Below are positions 31,705 to 40,215 of a DNA stretch of 64,000 nt, piece after piece (the first letter of the stretch is position 1; each line of letters starts with the position of its first letter). The stretch spans positions 1 through 64,000 of the forward strand of contig NZ_JAVSNJ010000014.1 in NCBI RefSeq assembly GCF_032144095.1, read 5' to 3'. The stretch is from Sphaerochaeta sp032144095 (lineage in GTDB: Bacteria; Spirochaetota; Spirochaetia; Sphaerochaetales; Sphaerochaetaceae). Both the position numbers and the translations under genes were made by a program. The notes under the pieces were generated by a model, which worked only from the letters and a program-made list of their open reading frames with translations, did not search any database and had not been told where the DNA came from.

Positions 31705-33591
31705 CTATTCCTCAAACTTGGAAAACTTCCTCCACAGGGTAGTCCTGCTCAAACCCATCTTCCGGGCAAAGGATTCCCGAGTCAGCCCGCTTGAGAGATA
31801 CTCACGATAGAGTTCTCCATCGGACAGGGAGGTCACCAGACGCCGCTTTGGGGAGAATGGAGGGGGCGTGGCCTCTCCATAGAGGCTGGTGGAACCAATA
31901 TCCAGCTGTTCGATCTCAACCACCCCTACCTCCGGTGAGGAGTGGAGGATGGCCAACCGTTCTGCAGCGTTGCGAAGTTCCCGGATATTGCCTGGCCAGT
32001 AGAACTGCTGCAGGGCATCGATAGCCGCAGGGGTAATGGTGGGGGCCTTCAGGCTATGGCGTTTGCAATACTGCTCGACAAAATACCTGAAGAGGATGCC
32101 AATATCATCCTTGCGCTCCCTAAGGGTGATGATCTGCAAGCTCAACAGGCTGATGCGGTAGAAGAGGTCGAGCCGGAAGCTTCCGCTTTTCACCCTCTCC
32201 ATGATGTTGCAGTTGGCTGCGCTGATGACCCGTACATCCACGGGAACCACCTTGTCCGCCCCAATCTTGCGTACCTCTTTCTCTTGCAGGACCCTCAACA
32301 GCTTGGCCTGGAGGATGATGGGCATCTCCCCTATCTCATCCAGGAAGAGTGTTCCCTTGTGGGCAAGCTCAAACAAGCCGGCCTTTCCCCCTTTGCTGGC
32401 ACCGGTGAAGGAGCCTTCGCTGTAGCCAAAGAGCTCGCTTTCCAACAGCTGCTCGGGAAGGGCCGCACAGTTTACGGCAACAAAAGGCTCCTTGCTTCGG
32501 GGGGAGTGGTTGTGGATGCTCTGGGCAAACAACTCCTTGCCCGTTCCTGTTTCGCCCAGCAACAAGACAGAACCATTGACCTGGCTAAATCGCTTGGCCT
32601 TTTCCACGAGCTGGAGCATCTGGGGATTCTGGGTGACAATATCACTGAAACTATAGCGGGCGACCAGCCCCTTGCGGTTGAGTTCGGTCCTGATCTTATG
32701 TTCAGTGTTCTGGATGGCCTGTGCATTCTGGAAGGTAAACAGGACACCGGAGGTCTGCTCATCAACCCGTATGGGTTGTTGGCTTACCAGGACCTGCTGT
32801 CCGTCAAGCGTCTGCAGCTCCTCGACCAGGGAACCAGATATGACAGTCTGCGACCACTTGCTTCCCTGGTAGATCATATCGATGGATCTCCCTTCCAGGG
32901 GGGAGATGCCGAAAAGCTGTTCGGCCTGACGGTTCCCTGCAATGATGACCCCATAGCTGTTGATCGCAAAGAGTGCATAGGTTGCGTTGTTGAGAAGGGT
33001 CTCCAAAAGATTTCCCCTTGTCTTTGCCCGCTCCAGTGACCGGGCGGTGGCAATGGCATCCTCAATCGCATGCACGATAGCCTGGTAACCGGTCTTCACA
33101 TGCACATAGGCAATGGAGTTTTCCCTGCAGAGGGTGGTCATCGTCAGGCCCCCGACCAGCACGGTACACCCTCTTTCCCGCAGGGAGAATACAGCATCGT
33201 GTACATCCTTCTGGTCGGATACCTTCACTACGGTAACCGGGCAGTCGACTAGCGATGCAAGGGCAGAGCTGTCACAGAGCTCCTCATTGGAGATGATGCC
33301 GATATTACAAGGATGGTTCTCTTTCTTTGCCAAGGAGAGGGCGGTAAGCACATCTCCGCTACTCAAGGCGATGGGAATGACATGGGTGGAGGGCTTGAGC
33401 TTTGCGATGGCACTGGCGGTAATGCCTCTGGCTACAATGATGTCGGCATCCAGGGTCCCAATGACCTTGGGGTCGGTGCCTGCCACATGCGTCGTGCTGA
33501 TGGAGATGCCATCATGGTCGAAGGTGGTAATGACCTCTTCAAAGGCATCTTGTAGCTCCCTATAGGGAACGACTACCAGTATTGTGATCAA
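31705..33591 (-). CDS. PrpR-type sigma-54-dependent transcriptional activator
   Basis: This 628-residue activator has an N-terminal PrpR_N sensory domain (about 1-185), a PAS domain (about 195-300), a sigma-54 AAA+ domain with Walker A GETGTGKE near residue 350 and Walker B LFLDEIGEMP, and a C-terminal Fis-type helix-turn-helix (ESFARKMGLSRTTLWRKF). The sigma-54 contact loop is GSFTGA rather than the usual GAFTGA. PrpR_N proteins sense small carboxylic or acyl metabolites. It lies directly upstream of, and in the same direction as, the pdxA2 unit. The palindromic half-site cluster and perfect sigma-54 promoter between them make regulation of both pdxA units very likely. Confidence 0.93.
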   Translation of the reverse strand: MITILVVVPYRELQDAFEEVITTFDHDGISISTTHVAGTDPKVIGTLDADIIVARGITASAIAKLKPSTHVIPIALSSGDVLTALSLAKKENHPCNIGIISNEELCDSSALASLVDCPVTVVKVSDQKDVHDAVFSLRERGCTVLVGGLTMTTLCRENSIAYVHVKTGYQAIVHAIEDAIATARSLERAKTRGNLLETLLNNATYALFAINSYGVIIAGNRQAEQLFGISPLEGRSIDMIYQGSKWSQTVISGSLVEELQTLDGQQVLVSQQPIRVDEQTSGVLFTFQNAQAIQNTEHKIRTELNRKGLVARYSFSDIVTQNPQMLQLVEKAKRFSQVNGSVLLLGETGTGKELFAQSIHNHSPRSKEPFVAVNCAALPEQLLESELFGYSEGSFTGASKGGKAGLFELAHKGTLFLDEIGEMPIILQAKLLRVLQEKEVRKIGADKVVPVDVRVISAANCNIMERVKSGSFRLDLFYRISLLSLQIITLRERKDDIGILFRYFVEQYCKRHSLKAPTITPAAIDALQQFYWPGNIRELRNAAERLAILHSSPEVGVVEIEQLDIGSTSLYGEATPPPFSPKRRLVTSLSDGELYREYLSSGLTRESFARKMGLSRTTLWRKFSKFEE

Positions 33592-33610
33592 GCTTTCCTC
33601 CGTTATGCCG

Positions 33611-33639
33611 ATGATACCATGAAGAGCACCGCTTTACAA
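33611..33639 (-). promoter_or_regulatory. Sigma-70 type promoter of the PrpR-type gene
   Basis: On the minus strand TTGTAA (33639-33634), a 17-base spacer and TATCAT (33616-33611) lie just before the activator start. Confidence 0.5.
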
Positions 33640-33679
33640 ACCATCGCCCCTCTTGCTATTGTCGCAGTGGAGGCTACCC

Positions 33680-34210
33680 ATGAACCTTTTGCAATCCGTC
33701 ATCCTTGTCGCTCTGGTACTCTTGACCCTATTCAATCTCTACGCCCTCACCATCGGGAGGAAGAAAAAGAAGCAGGCTGTCGCCCTCTACCAGAAAACCC
33801 TTGCAGACCTTGAGGTCAAGACCTTTGCCGAGATGAAGAAACGCCAGCTCTTCTTCAGTGAAAAACATGGGTACATCAACGACCTGAATGAAGGGATCCT
33901 CCTCACCTTTGACCATGAGAAGAAAAAGATGGGCATAACGCTCAAGGATGCCTTCTACCTGATCCCCTTCTCTGAAGTGGTCTCCTGTACGGCAAGCCAC
34001 ACCACCCTGGACAACGGCAAGTGGATAGACATCATTGTCCAACTGGAGACAGAGAAGCAGGTCATAACCCTGCTCTTCGGTGCAAAAAGCTGGAAGAGCA
34101 ACTCAACCCTGGCTAACTTCATCCTTTCGGATACCAAGGAGTTCTGCACCCTGGTAACCAAGTATTGTATAGAGAAAGAGGAGCCAGAGACGACAAAGCG
34201 ACCGGATTGA
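33680..34210 (+). CDS. Hypothetical membrane-anchored protein
   Basis: This 176-residue protein was not assigned to a family. It has one N-terminal membrane segment (SVILVALVLLTLFNLYALT) followed by a basic KKKK patch, a helical stretch to about residue 60 and a cytoplasmic domain of alternating strands that resembles small PH-like folds, although this is only an impression. ATG 33680 has GGAGG six bases upstream; the frame from 33653 is not needed. It is a lone gene, divergent from the activator and convergent with the MscS gene. Confidence 0.75.
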   Translation: MNLLQSVILVALVLLTLFNLYALTIGRKKKKQAVALYQKTLADLEVKTFAEMKKRQLFFSEKHGYINDLNEGILLTFDHEKKKMGITLKDAFYLIPFSEVVSCTASHTTLDNGKWIDIIVQLETEKQVITLLFGAKSWKSNSTLANFILSDTKEFCTLVTKYCIEKEEPETTKRPD

Positions 34211-34247
34211 CCGGCCGCCTTGTTCGTTACCTACCCTTCCTCTTGGA

Positions 34248-35177
34248 CTATGCCTTATTCGACAGCTCGAGGCCCTTGGGGGCGTCGATGATATGCAAAT
34301 CCAGCTGGTTGAAGGGGACTGAGATGCCGACCTCTGCCAGCCTGCTGCAGATCTCACCCTGGAACCGCCAGTTGACCTTCCAGTAGTCCTGGGGCTTTGT
34401 CCATGGACGGGCGATGAAGTCTATGGAGGAAGCACTGAGCTTGCTGACCTCAATGACAGGGGCTGGCTCGGGTAGGATCTCCTCATAGCGGCTGAAGATG
34501 GAAGAGATGACCTGCTTGACGGTCGCTACATCAGAGCCGTAAGCAACACTTACCAAAAGGTCGACCCTCCTTCTGTCCATGTTGGAGTAGTTTACGATGG
34601 GGCTTCCCCATACCAGCTTGTTTGACATCGTAATCTTCTTGTTGTCAGGGGTGGAGAGGATGACACAGATCATGTCCATATCGGTGACGGTTCCGGAAAA
34701 TGAGCCTGCATCGATGTAGTCCCCTATCCTGAACGGAGCGTTGATGACGATCATCACGCCACTGAGTAGGTTTCCGATGGTCTCCTGGAAGGCAAGGCCA
34801 AGGATGACCCCGGTAATGCCCAAGCCTGCAAGGACCGGACCCATATTGAGGCCCATGTGCTGCAGAAATGCAATGATAAGGAAAATCCATCCTAGGATAT
34901 TGGTCAGCTGCAAGATGAAGCGTGCCATCAGGTCGTTTATCTTCTTTGACCTGCCAAGGGCTCGCTTGAGGATCCTGCTGAGCCAGTAGATGAGGAGTTT
35001 TCCTATCAAAACTATCAATAGGCCCCCACCGAGTGAGAGAAAGAATGCGACAGGTCCGAGTTGGGACCATTCATGGAGGTTGAGCACTACCTGGGAGAAA
35101 AAACTGCCACTTTCTGCAGCGGCTTGTGGTGCGGTCGTTGCGGCTTCGCTCGCAAGAGCCATAATAGTTGAAAGCAT
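34248..35177 (-). CDS. Small-conductance mechanosensitive channel, MscS family
   Basis: This 309-residue membrane protein is a channel that opens under membrane tension to release solutes during hypo-osmotic shock. Three to four N-terminal membrane segments are followed by the pore-lining helix and family signature GLGITGVILGLAFQETIGNL, then the beta domain (NAPFRIGDYID) and a mixed C-terminal domain. AAGGA stands eight bases before the ATG. It lies between a convergent hypothetical gene and htpG, and the htpG terminator separates it from htpG, so it probably has its own promoter. Confidence 0.93.
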   Translation of the reverse strand: MLSTIMALASEAATTAPQAAAESGSFFSQVVLNLHEWSQLGPVAFFLSLGGGLLIVLIGKLLIYWLSRILKRALGRSKKINDLMARFILQLTNILGWIFLIIAFLQHMGLNMGPVLAGLGITGVILGLAFQETIGNLLSGVMIVINAPFRIGDYIDAGSFSGTVTDMDMICVILSTPDNKKITMSNKLVWGSPIVNYSNMDRRRVDLLVSVAYGSDVATVKQVISSIFSRYEEILPEPAPVIEVSKLSASSIDFIARPWTKPQDYWKVNWRFQGEICSRLAEVGISVPFNQLDLHIIDAPKGLELSNKA

Positions 35178-35233
35178 CTTGTATTCATCCTTTTAAGGGG
35201 GAGGGATATAGGAAAACCCTACCATCGGGACAC

Positions 35234-35261
35234 GAAAAAAGCAAGGGAAGGTTACCCTTCC
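35234..35261 (-). terminator. Intrinsic terminator after htpG
   Basis: On the minus strand GGGAAGGG and CCTTCCC (35261-35245) pair around a short AA-containing loop and are followed by TTGCTTTTTT. It stands directly downstream of the htpG stop. Confidence 0.75.
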
Positions 35262-35291
35262 CCTGCCTCTGACAATTCGTTGCCTATAGGG

Positions 35292-37175
35292 TTATCGTGA
35301 GAGCAGGGAGTGCAGCTTCTTGGTGAAGGCTACAGGATCCTTGGGCATCACACCCTCGGCAAGCAGAGCCTGGTCCAGCAGGACCGAGCAGAGGTCGGCG
35401 ACATATGCATCGTCTTCGCTCTCTTCGATCTTCTTGACCATGGGGTCGTCCACATTGACCTCGAGAATCGGCTTGGCATCCTCAAAGTCGGCTTGGCCCA
35501 TGCTCTTGAGCATCTGCTGCATCTGCACTGAAGGGTCATTCTCATCGACTACCACGACAGCTGGAGACTCTACCAGGCGGGAGGAGACCACAACATCCTT
35601 GACCTTGTCGCCAAGGGCCTTCTTGATTTTCTTCACCAGCTTCTTCGATTCCTTGGACTTCTCCTGGGGTTCATCATCGCCCTTGAGGTCGTCCACGGCA
35701 CCGCTCTTGTTGATGGCCTTGAGGGGAAGTTCCTTGTAGGTCCCGATGGAACCGACGACGATATCGTCGATGTCATCGCTCATGACCAGAACTTCAAATC
35801 CCTTCTTGCGATAGGCTTCCAGAAGCGGACTTGCCTTCAGGGTAGCTTCCTTGCCACCGGTGATGTAGTAGATGCTCTTCTGCTCGCTGCCCATGCGCTC
35901 CTTGTAGGAAGCAAGGCTGACATACCCCTCTTCAGAGGAGGACTTGAAGCGAACCAGCTCAAGCAGGGCATCCCTGTTTGCATAGTCGGAGTAGAGGCCT
36001 TCCTTCAGCGGGCGGTTGTACTGCTCGATGAACTTGGCATACATCTCGGGATTCTGTTCGCTGATCTTCTGGAACTCGGAGAGCAGCTTCTTCACCGATG
36101 CGTTGCGGATAGCTGACATCACGCGGTTCTGCTGCAGGATCTCACGGCTGACGTTAAGGGGAAGATCCTCACTGTCGATGATACCGCGTACAAACCTGAG
36201 GTAGGTGGGAAGCAGTTCCTTGTCGTCATCGGTGATGTACACGCGCTTGACAAAGAGCTTTACCCCCGGACGATAGTCTGCGTAGTTCATGTCGAAGGGA
36301 GCCTTCTCTGGGACGTAGAAGAGTGTGGTGTACTCGATGGAACCTTCTGCCTTCGTATGGACATAGAAGAGAGGGTCCTGGCTGTCATAGGAAGCGCTCT
36401 TGTAGAACTCGTTATACTCTTCAGGGGTAATCTCTGTCTTGCTCTTTCTCCAGAGGGCTGAGCTGTTGTTGATCTGCTCCACCTTGTGCTCGACTGTCTT
36501 GAGGGGGTTGCCTTCCTTGTCCTTCTTCTTGTCGTCGACTGACTCCTGGTCATAGGAGAGGAAGATGGGATAGGCGATATGGTCGCTGTATTTCTTTACC
36601 AGCTGCTCAATCTGCCAGCGGTTGGCGTACTCGTTTCCCTCCTCATTGAGGTAGAGGATAATGGTGGTGCCCTGTGCATCGCGAGTGGCCTCCTCAAGGG
36701 TGTAGGTTCCCTTGCCAGTACTGCTCCACTTGAATGCTGCATCCTGTCCTGCCTTGCGGCTGAGGACCTCGACCTTCTCTGCAACCATGAAGGCGCTGTA
36801 GAACCCTACGCCAAACTGGCCGATGAGGTTGCTGTCCTTCTTCTGCTCGTCAGTAAGGGAAGCAAGGAACTTCTTGGTTCCGCTTGATGCGATGGTACCG
36901 AGGTTGTTGGTAAGGTCTTCATGGTCCATGCCAAGGCCGTTGTCCATGATGGTAAGGGTTCTCTTCTCACCTTCAGCGAAGGAGATGTCGATCCTCGGCT
37001 CAAAAGAGAAGCCCTTGAGTTTCTCATCGGTAAGGGAGAGATATTTGAGTTTGTCCAAGGCATCGGAAGAGTTCGAGACAAGCTCCCTAAGGAAAATTTC
37101 CTTGTTTGAATAGAGCGAGTGAATAATAAGCTGAAGCAACTCTGATACTTCAGTTTTAAACTTTTTTTGTTCCAT
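35292..37175 (-). CDS. htpG: Molecular chaperone HtpG (Hsp90)
   Basis: This 627-residue Hsp90 chaperone is of normal bacterial length. The N-terminal ATPase domain carries FLRELVSNSSDALDKL, MDNGLGM and GQFGVGFYSAF; the middle domain has the catalytic-loop region RGIIDSEDLPLNVSREILQ; and the C-terminal dimerisation domain follows. It folds or protects client proteins in the cytoplasm under stress. GGAGG lies about 12 bases before the ATG. A weak TTGCCG-17-TATGTT promoter can be drawn upstream, and a terminator follows. It is monocistronic and divergent from a ROK gene. Confidence 0.98.
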   Translation of the reverse strand: MEQKKFKTEVSELLQLIIHSLYSNKEIFLRELVSNSSDALDKLKYLSLTDEKLKGFSFEPRIDISFAEGEKRTLTIMDNGLGMDHEDLTNNLGTIASSGTKKFLASLTDEQKKDSNLIGQFGVGFYSAFMVAEKVEVLSRKAGQDAAFKWSSTGKGTYTLEEATRDAQGTTIILYLNEEGNEYANRWQIEQLVKKYSDHIAYPIFLSYDQESVDDKKKDKEGNPLKTVEHKVEQINNSSALWRKSKTEITPEEYNEFYKSASYDSQDPLFYVHTKAEGSIEYTTLFYVPEKAPFDMNYADYRPGVKLFVKRVYITDDDKELLPTYLRFVRGIIDSEDLPLNVSREILQQNRVMSAIRNASVKKLLSEFQKISEQNPEMYAKFIEQYNRPLKEGLYSDYANRDALLELVRFKSSSEEGYVSLASYKERMGSEQKSIYYITGGKEATLKASPLLEAYRKKGFEVLVMSDDIDDIVVGSIGTYKELPLKAINKSGAVDDLKGDDEPQEKSKESKKLVKKIKKALGDKVKDVVVSSRLVESPAVVVVDENDPSVQMQQMLKSMGQADFEDAKPILEVNVDDPMVKKIEESEDDAYVADLCSVLLDQALLAEGVMPKDPVAFTKKLHSLLSR

Positions 37176-37243
37176 GTTTGCTAGATACCTCCAAAAGGAT
37201 ATACGTTAACATAGTGATTTTTTTTTGTATCGGCAATCTTTCC

Positions 37244-37272
37244 TTAACAAAAAGTTGGGCTTGGGGTATGCT
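37244..37272 (+). promoter_or_regulatory. Sigma-70 type promoter of the ROK gene
   Basis: TTAACA (37244-37249), a 17-base spacer and TATGCT (37267-37272) end six bases before the ATG, so the message may be leaderless. Confidence 0.5.
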
Positions 37273-37278
37273 TCATCC

Positions 37279-38409
37279 ATGAAGTTCACCCAACCCACAG
37301 CTGCCCGGGAGGTCAATCGCCTCAGGGTGCTGAATCTGCTAGAGCAGGACGATGCATATAGCCGGGCCGATATCGCCCGCACCCTCAAGCTCAACAAGCC
37401 TTCGACAAGCGAGATAGTCGAGCAACTGCTCAACGATGGTCTGGTGGTGGAGACAGGCAAAAAAGAAACCACCTCTGGGCGTAGGCCTGTGTCCATCGCC
37501 CTCGTCCCCGATGCCGCCCTGGTGCTGGGGGTGGATATGGGTAGCCGCAACACATCGGTCGCCATAGCTGACCTCAAGGGAAACATCCTCCGTTTTGAAC
37601 GGTTCCCCACCCCACAACAGCCTGAGGTAAAGCAGCTCTGCTCGGATGTCATCAGGGCCTGCAGGAAGATGGCAAAGCTTGCCACCTCCCCTATCCTTGG
37701 TGTGGTGGTTGCCGTCAATGCCCTGATCAGCGAAGACAGGCGGGATATCCTCAGAAGCGAGATATGGGATTGGAGTGAGATTCCCCTCGCCGCCCTCATC
37801 GAGAAGAACACCTCACTTCCTACCCTCCTGGTCCATAGCGTGGAGGCGATGGTCTTTGCCCAGCGTTGGGTCGCCAAGGAAGAGGAGTCTTCCTTCTTCT
37901 TTGTAAATTGGGGAGAGCATATAGGAAGTGCCTGGGTAGCCAACAGGACGGTCACCAGCCAGGGGACCCAGTTCGGACACCTGATGGTTGCCTCGACAGG
38001 GCTGTGCAGATGCGGGAAGATCGGGTGCCTGGAGAGTGTGGCAGCCGGGTGGGCCCTCAGTGAACGACACGGAGGAAGGACGGTAAAGCAGCTCGCCCAG
38101 GAAAGTGATGGAGCCATCAAGCAGGATCTGAAGAGTGCCGCCCAGGCGATGGGAATGGCCCTGGTCGCGGCAAGTGCCATCACAGGATGCAACAGGATCA
38201 TCCTGGGTGGGGGGCTCGCAAACCTCGACGAGGAGTATCTTTCCTATCTCAGGGATTTCTATAGGGAGCACTCCAATAGGGAGAAGGTCGAGATAGTCTG
38301 TTCATCCCTTGGCGAGAAGCAGACGCTCCTTGGCAGTATTGCAGTTGCCTTGGACAGCTGGATGTTCAGGCGGTCGATGCTGGAGATGATGCAGGGCCAG
38401 GAGCAATAA
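37279..38409 (+). CDS. ROK family transcriptional regulator
   Basis: This 376-residue protein has an N-terminal MarR-like winged helix (NLLEQDDAYSRADIARTLKL, NKPSTSEIVEQLLNDGLV) and a ROK sugar-kinase-like domain with a phosphate motif in VLGVDMGSRNTSVAI and the zinc-binding CRCGKIGCLE signature. It resembles XylR/NagC-type repressors that sense a sugar. ATG 37279 starts the family-typical sequence; a longer frame to 37225 has no ribosome-binding site. Even 37279 lacks a clear Shine-Dalgarno sequence. No sugar operon adjoins it, so the target is unknown. Confidence 0.9.
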   Translation: MKFTQPTAAREVNRLRVLNLLEQDDAYSRADIARTLKLNKPSTSEIVEQLLNDGLVVETGKKETTSGRRPVSIALVPDAALVLGVDMGSRNTSVAIADLKGNILRFERFPTPQQPEVKQLCSDVIRACRKMAKLATSPILGVVVAVNALISEDRRDILRSEIWDWSEIPLAALIEKNTSLPTLLVHSVEAMVFAQRWVAKEEESSFFFVNWGEHIGSAWVANRTVTSQGTQFGHLMVASTGLCRCGKIGCLESVAAGWALSERHGGRTVKQLAQESDGAIKQDLKSAAQAMGMALVAASAITGCNRIILGGGLANLDEEYLSYLRDFYREHSNREKVEIVCSSLGEKQTLLGSIAVALDSWMFRRSMLEMMQGQEQ

Positions 38410-38439
38410 AAAACCGCTATCCATGTTACTGGATAGCGG
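38407..38439 (-). terminator. Intrinsic terminator between converging units
   Basis: CCGCTATCC (38414-38422) pairs with GGATAGCGG (38431-38439). The flanking A-run at 38407-38413 reads as a T-run on the minus strand, ending transcripts of the exported-protein genes. It also follows the ROK stop directly. Nothing was recognised between 38440 and 38632. Confidence 0.7.
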
Positions 38440-38632
38440 CAACCTCCTTGAAAACCCCAGGATCCCTCCCCTGGAGTACCTGTCCACCCGCTGGAAAAAT
38501 CGGAATGGACTTCGAGCAACGACACTCATGATTATTACATGCTTTCCTAGCGATGTAAAACAAATTTCCAATAATTTTCTCTTATTCACGAGAATAGGGA
38601 TATGCAAGGGAAATAGAATCGTTCAACGCAAA

Positions 38633-39163
38633 TCATAACCCATCGGTATAATTAACTGACAAGGAGCCTGAATAGGAGCCAGCAGTGAATAGGTCATTCG
38701 CCTTTTTCTGGACCTTTACGGTCATGCTCCCGATCTCCCTGTCTTTCTGTGCACCAGGGAGGAAGGTTATGGCAAAGGTATTCGCCCCCTCGACCTGGGT
38801 CATGATATGCTCGGATGCAAGTTCCATGGTGGTTCGCAGGGTATTGATATCATTGAGCCGAAGGTCGGTGATATTGAAGGTAAGCTTCCCATAGGTTCCT
38901 GTAGGCAGGTTTGAGGTATACTTGAAATGTACGACCTTGCTAATCTCCCATGCTTCAGTTGCAGGGAAATCAAAGGAAAGGATGGCGCTGTCCTGATCCA
39001 ATTCCATGCCATATTCATCATATGCACGTATCTTGGTGGAGACACTTCCTATCAGACCTTTGAGGTAGACAACGGCGTGGGTAGGAGTGATGAAGACAGC
39101 ATCTGCAGCAAAGAGTGAAAAACCTATAGATATAACAAGGATAACTCCAAGTAGTCTTTTCAT
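38633..39163 (-). CDS. Small exported beta-rich protein A
   Basis: This 176-residue protein has a signal peptide (MKRLLGVILVISIGFSLFAAD) and a mature part of alternating short strands ending in a typical last strand GSYSGSLSVNYTD. It was not assigned to a known family. It resembles proteins B and C nearby in size, signal peptide, aromatic and glycine spacing, and the final GxYxxxxxxxxx strand, although identity is low. An immunoglobulin-like or fimbrial-subunit-like beta sandwich is a plausible fold. A terminator separates it from protein B, and no strong promoter was found. Confidence 0.7.
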   Translation of the reverse strand: MKRLLGVILVISIGFSLFAADAVFITPTHAVVYLKGLIGSVSTKIRAYDEYGMELDQDSAILSFDFPATEAWEISKVVHFKYTSNLPTGTYGKLTFNITDLRLNDINTLRTTMELASEHIMTQVEGANTFAITFLPGAQKDREIGSMTVKVQKKANDLFTAGSYSGSLSVNYTDGL

Positions 39164-39236
39164 AGTAAACTCCCATACAAATACTTGTCGATGGAATCAT
39201 CATAGCAAGTAGTGTCGTGCAAGGAAAGAGATGAGT

Positions 39237-39266
39237 AAAAAAAAGCTGTGCAGATTCCTGCACAGC
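39237..39266 (-). terminator. Intrinsic terminator after exported protein B
   Basis: GCTGTGCAG (39245-39253) pairs with CTGCACAGC (39258-39266) around ATTC. Eight T's follow on the minus strand. Confidence 0.85.
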
Positions 39267-39295
39267 CAAACTCTCAACAAATTAGAGGATCAACA

Positions 39296-39859
39296 TCATG
39301 AAGCGGAGATAGAGAAGGTAAGCGTAGCAGTATAGGCACCAGCAGAACCGCCTTCGACAGTCTCTGCAGCAACGATATTTCCACCAGCACCAGTATGGTC
39401 TACAGAACCAATGTTGGCAGTTCTTGCAGGAGTAATGGTGATAAGTGCTTCATCATAGCGCTCTGCACTTGTAACTGTAGCAGAAGTATCAGTGAAGATA
39501 GTGTAGAAGCCTCCAACATAAGAAGTACCCTTGTCACTGCTTACAGAAGCAATCTTGACGGTTCCAGCAACGGTACTGTTAGTAAAGTTTCCTACAGCCA
39601 TCTTGAAGATAAAAGTACCAGCAGCATTGGTCTTATAGCCGTACCTGAAGGAAGGGGCGGTTGCACCAAAGGCATCTTCAACAGTTACAGTAGGCTGATA
39701 TTTTGTACCAGCAATATTAAATCCATGATTCAAATATTCACCAATATTTGCTTTCAAAGTTGCAGTTACTGCTCCAGGAACAGTTACTGTAGGGGCTGCA
39801 AACAACCCTGCTGTCACCATGACCAGAACCAACAATATAGCCAAAGCTCTCTTTTTCAT
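39296..39859 (-). CDS. Small exported beta-rich protein B
   Basis: This 187-residue protein has a signal peptide (MKKRALAILLVLVMVTAGLFAA) and an alanine-, threonine- and glycine-rich mature part with many short strands. Segments LNHGFNIAG, EDAFGATAPSFRYGYKTN and GAYTATLTFSIS correspond in order to LIHGFLTAP, NDAFNPNGAVLNYGIKTN and GSYKSTVSIAIE in protein C, so the two are homologous. No database family was recognised. It has its own strong promoter and strong terminator, which suggests abundant expression of a surface or periplasmic structural protein. Confidence 0.75.
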   Translation of the reverse strand: MKKRALAILLVLVMVTAGLFAAPTVTVPGAVTATLKANIGEYLNHGFNIAGTKYQPTVTVEDAFGATAPSFRYGYKTNAAGTFIFKMAVGNFTNSTVAGTVKIASVSSDKGTSYVGGFYTIFTDTSATVTSAERYDEALITITPARTANIGSVDHTGAGGNIVAAETVEGGSAGAYTATLTFSISAS

Positions 39860-39911
39860 AAAATCTCCTTATGGTGAGAGCCGTCCGAGGGGTTCTCTCA
39901 TCTATGGACAT

Positions 39912-39940
39912 ACAATACTGCCTACTCAGACTTATGTCAA
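39912..39940 (-). promoter_or_regulatory. Sigma-70 type promoter of exported protein B
   Basis: On the minus strand TTGACATAAGT (-35 at 39940-39935) is followed after a 17-base spacer by TATTGT (39917-39912). The TTGACATAAGT string recurs at the promoter of protein C. The stretch 39941-40164 is AT-rich with no gene seen. Confidence 0.7.
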
Positions 39941-40164
39941 TATCCAATCGTTGAGAATCATATATATTTTCAATAAATATTTATTTTATATGTTATTTTC
40001 TTTTATTATAATATTTTAACCTATACATAACTTATAACGCAGGTCTGACATGGATTCTAGATTGCTCTGTTTAATAGTGATTGAATCCCTAGTAACGTAG
40101 GGACCTTTACCATACATACCCCTACTCTTGTCATATCGATTGCGTACTTATAGAGACTTTTATG

Positions 40165-40188
40165 AAAAAAGGTGCCCTTTCGGACACC
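40165..40188 (-). terminator. Intrinsic terminator after exported protein C
   Basis: On the minus strand GGTGTCC and GGGCACC pair around GAAA and TTTTTT follows. Confidence 0.8.
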
Positions 40189-40215
40189 TCGTGTTTCATC
40201 TTTTGTATCTTGGTA

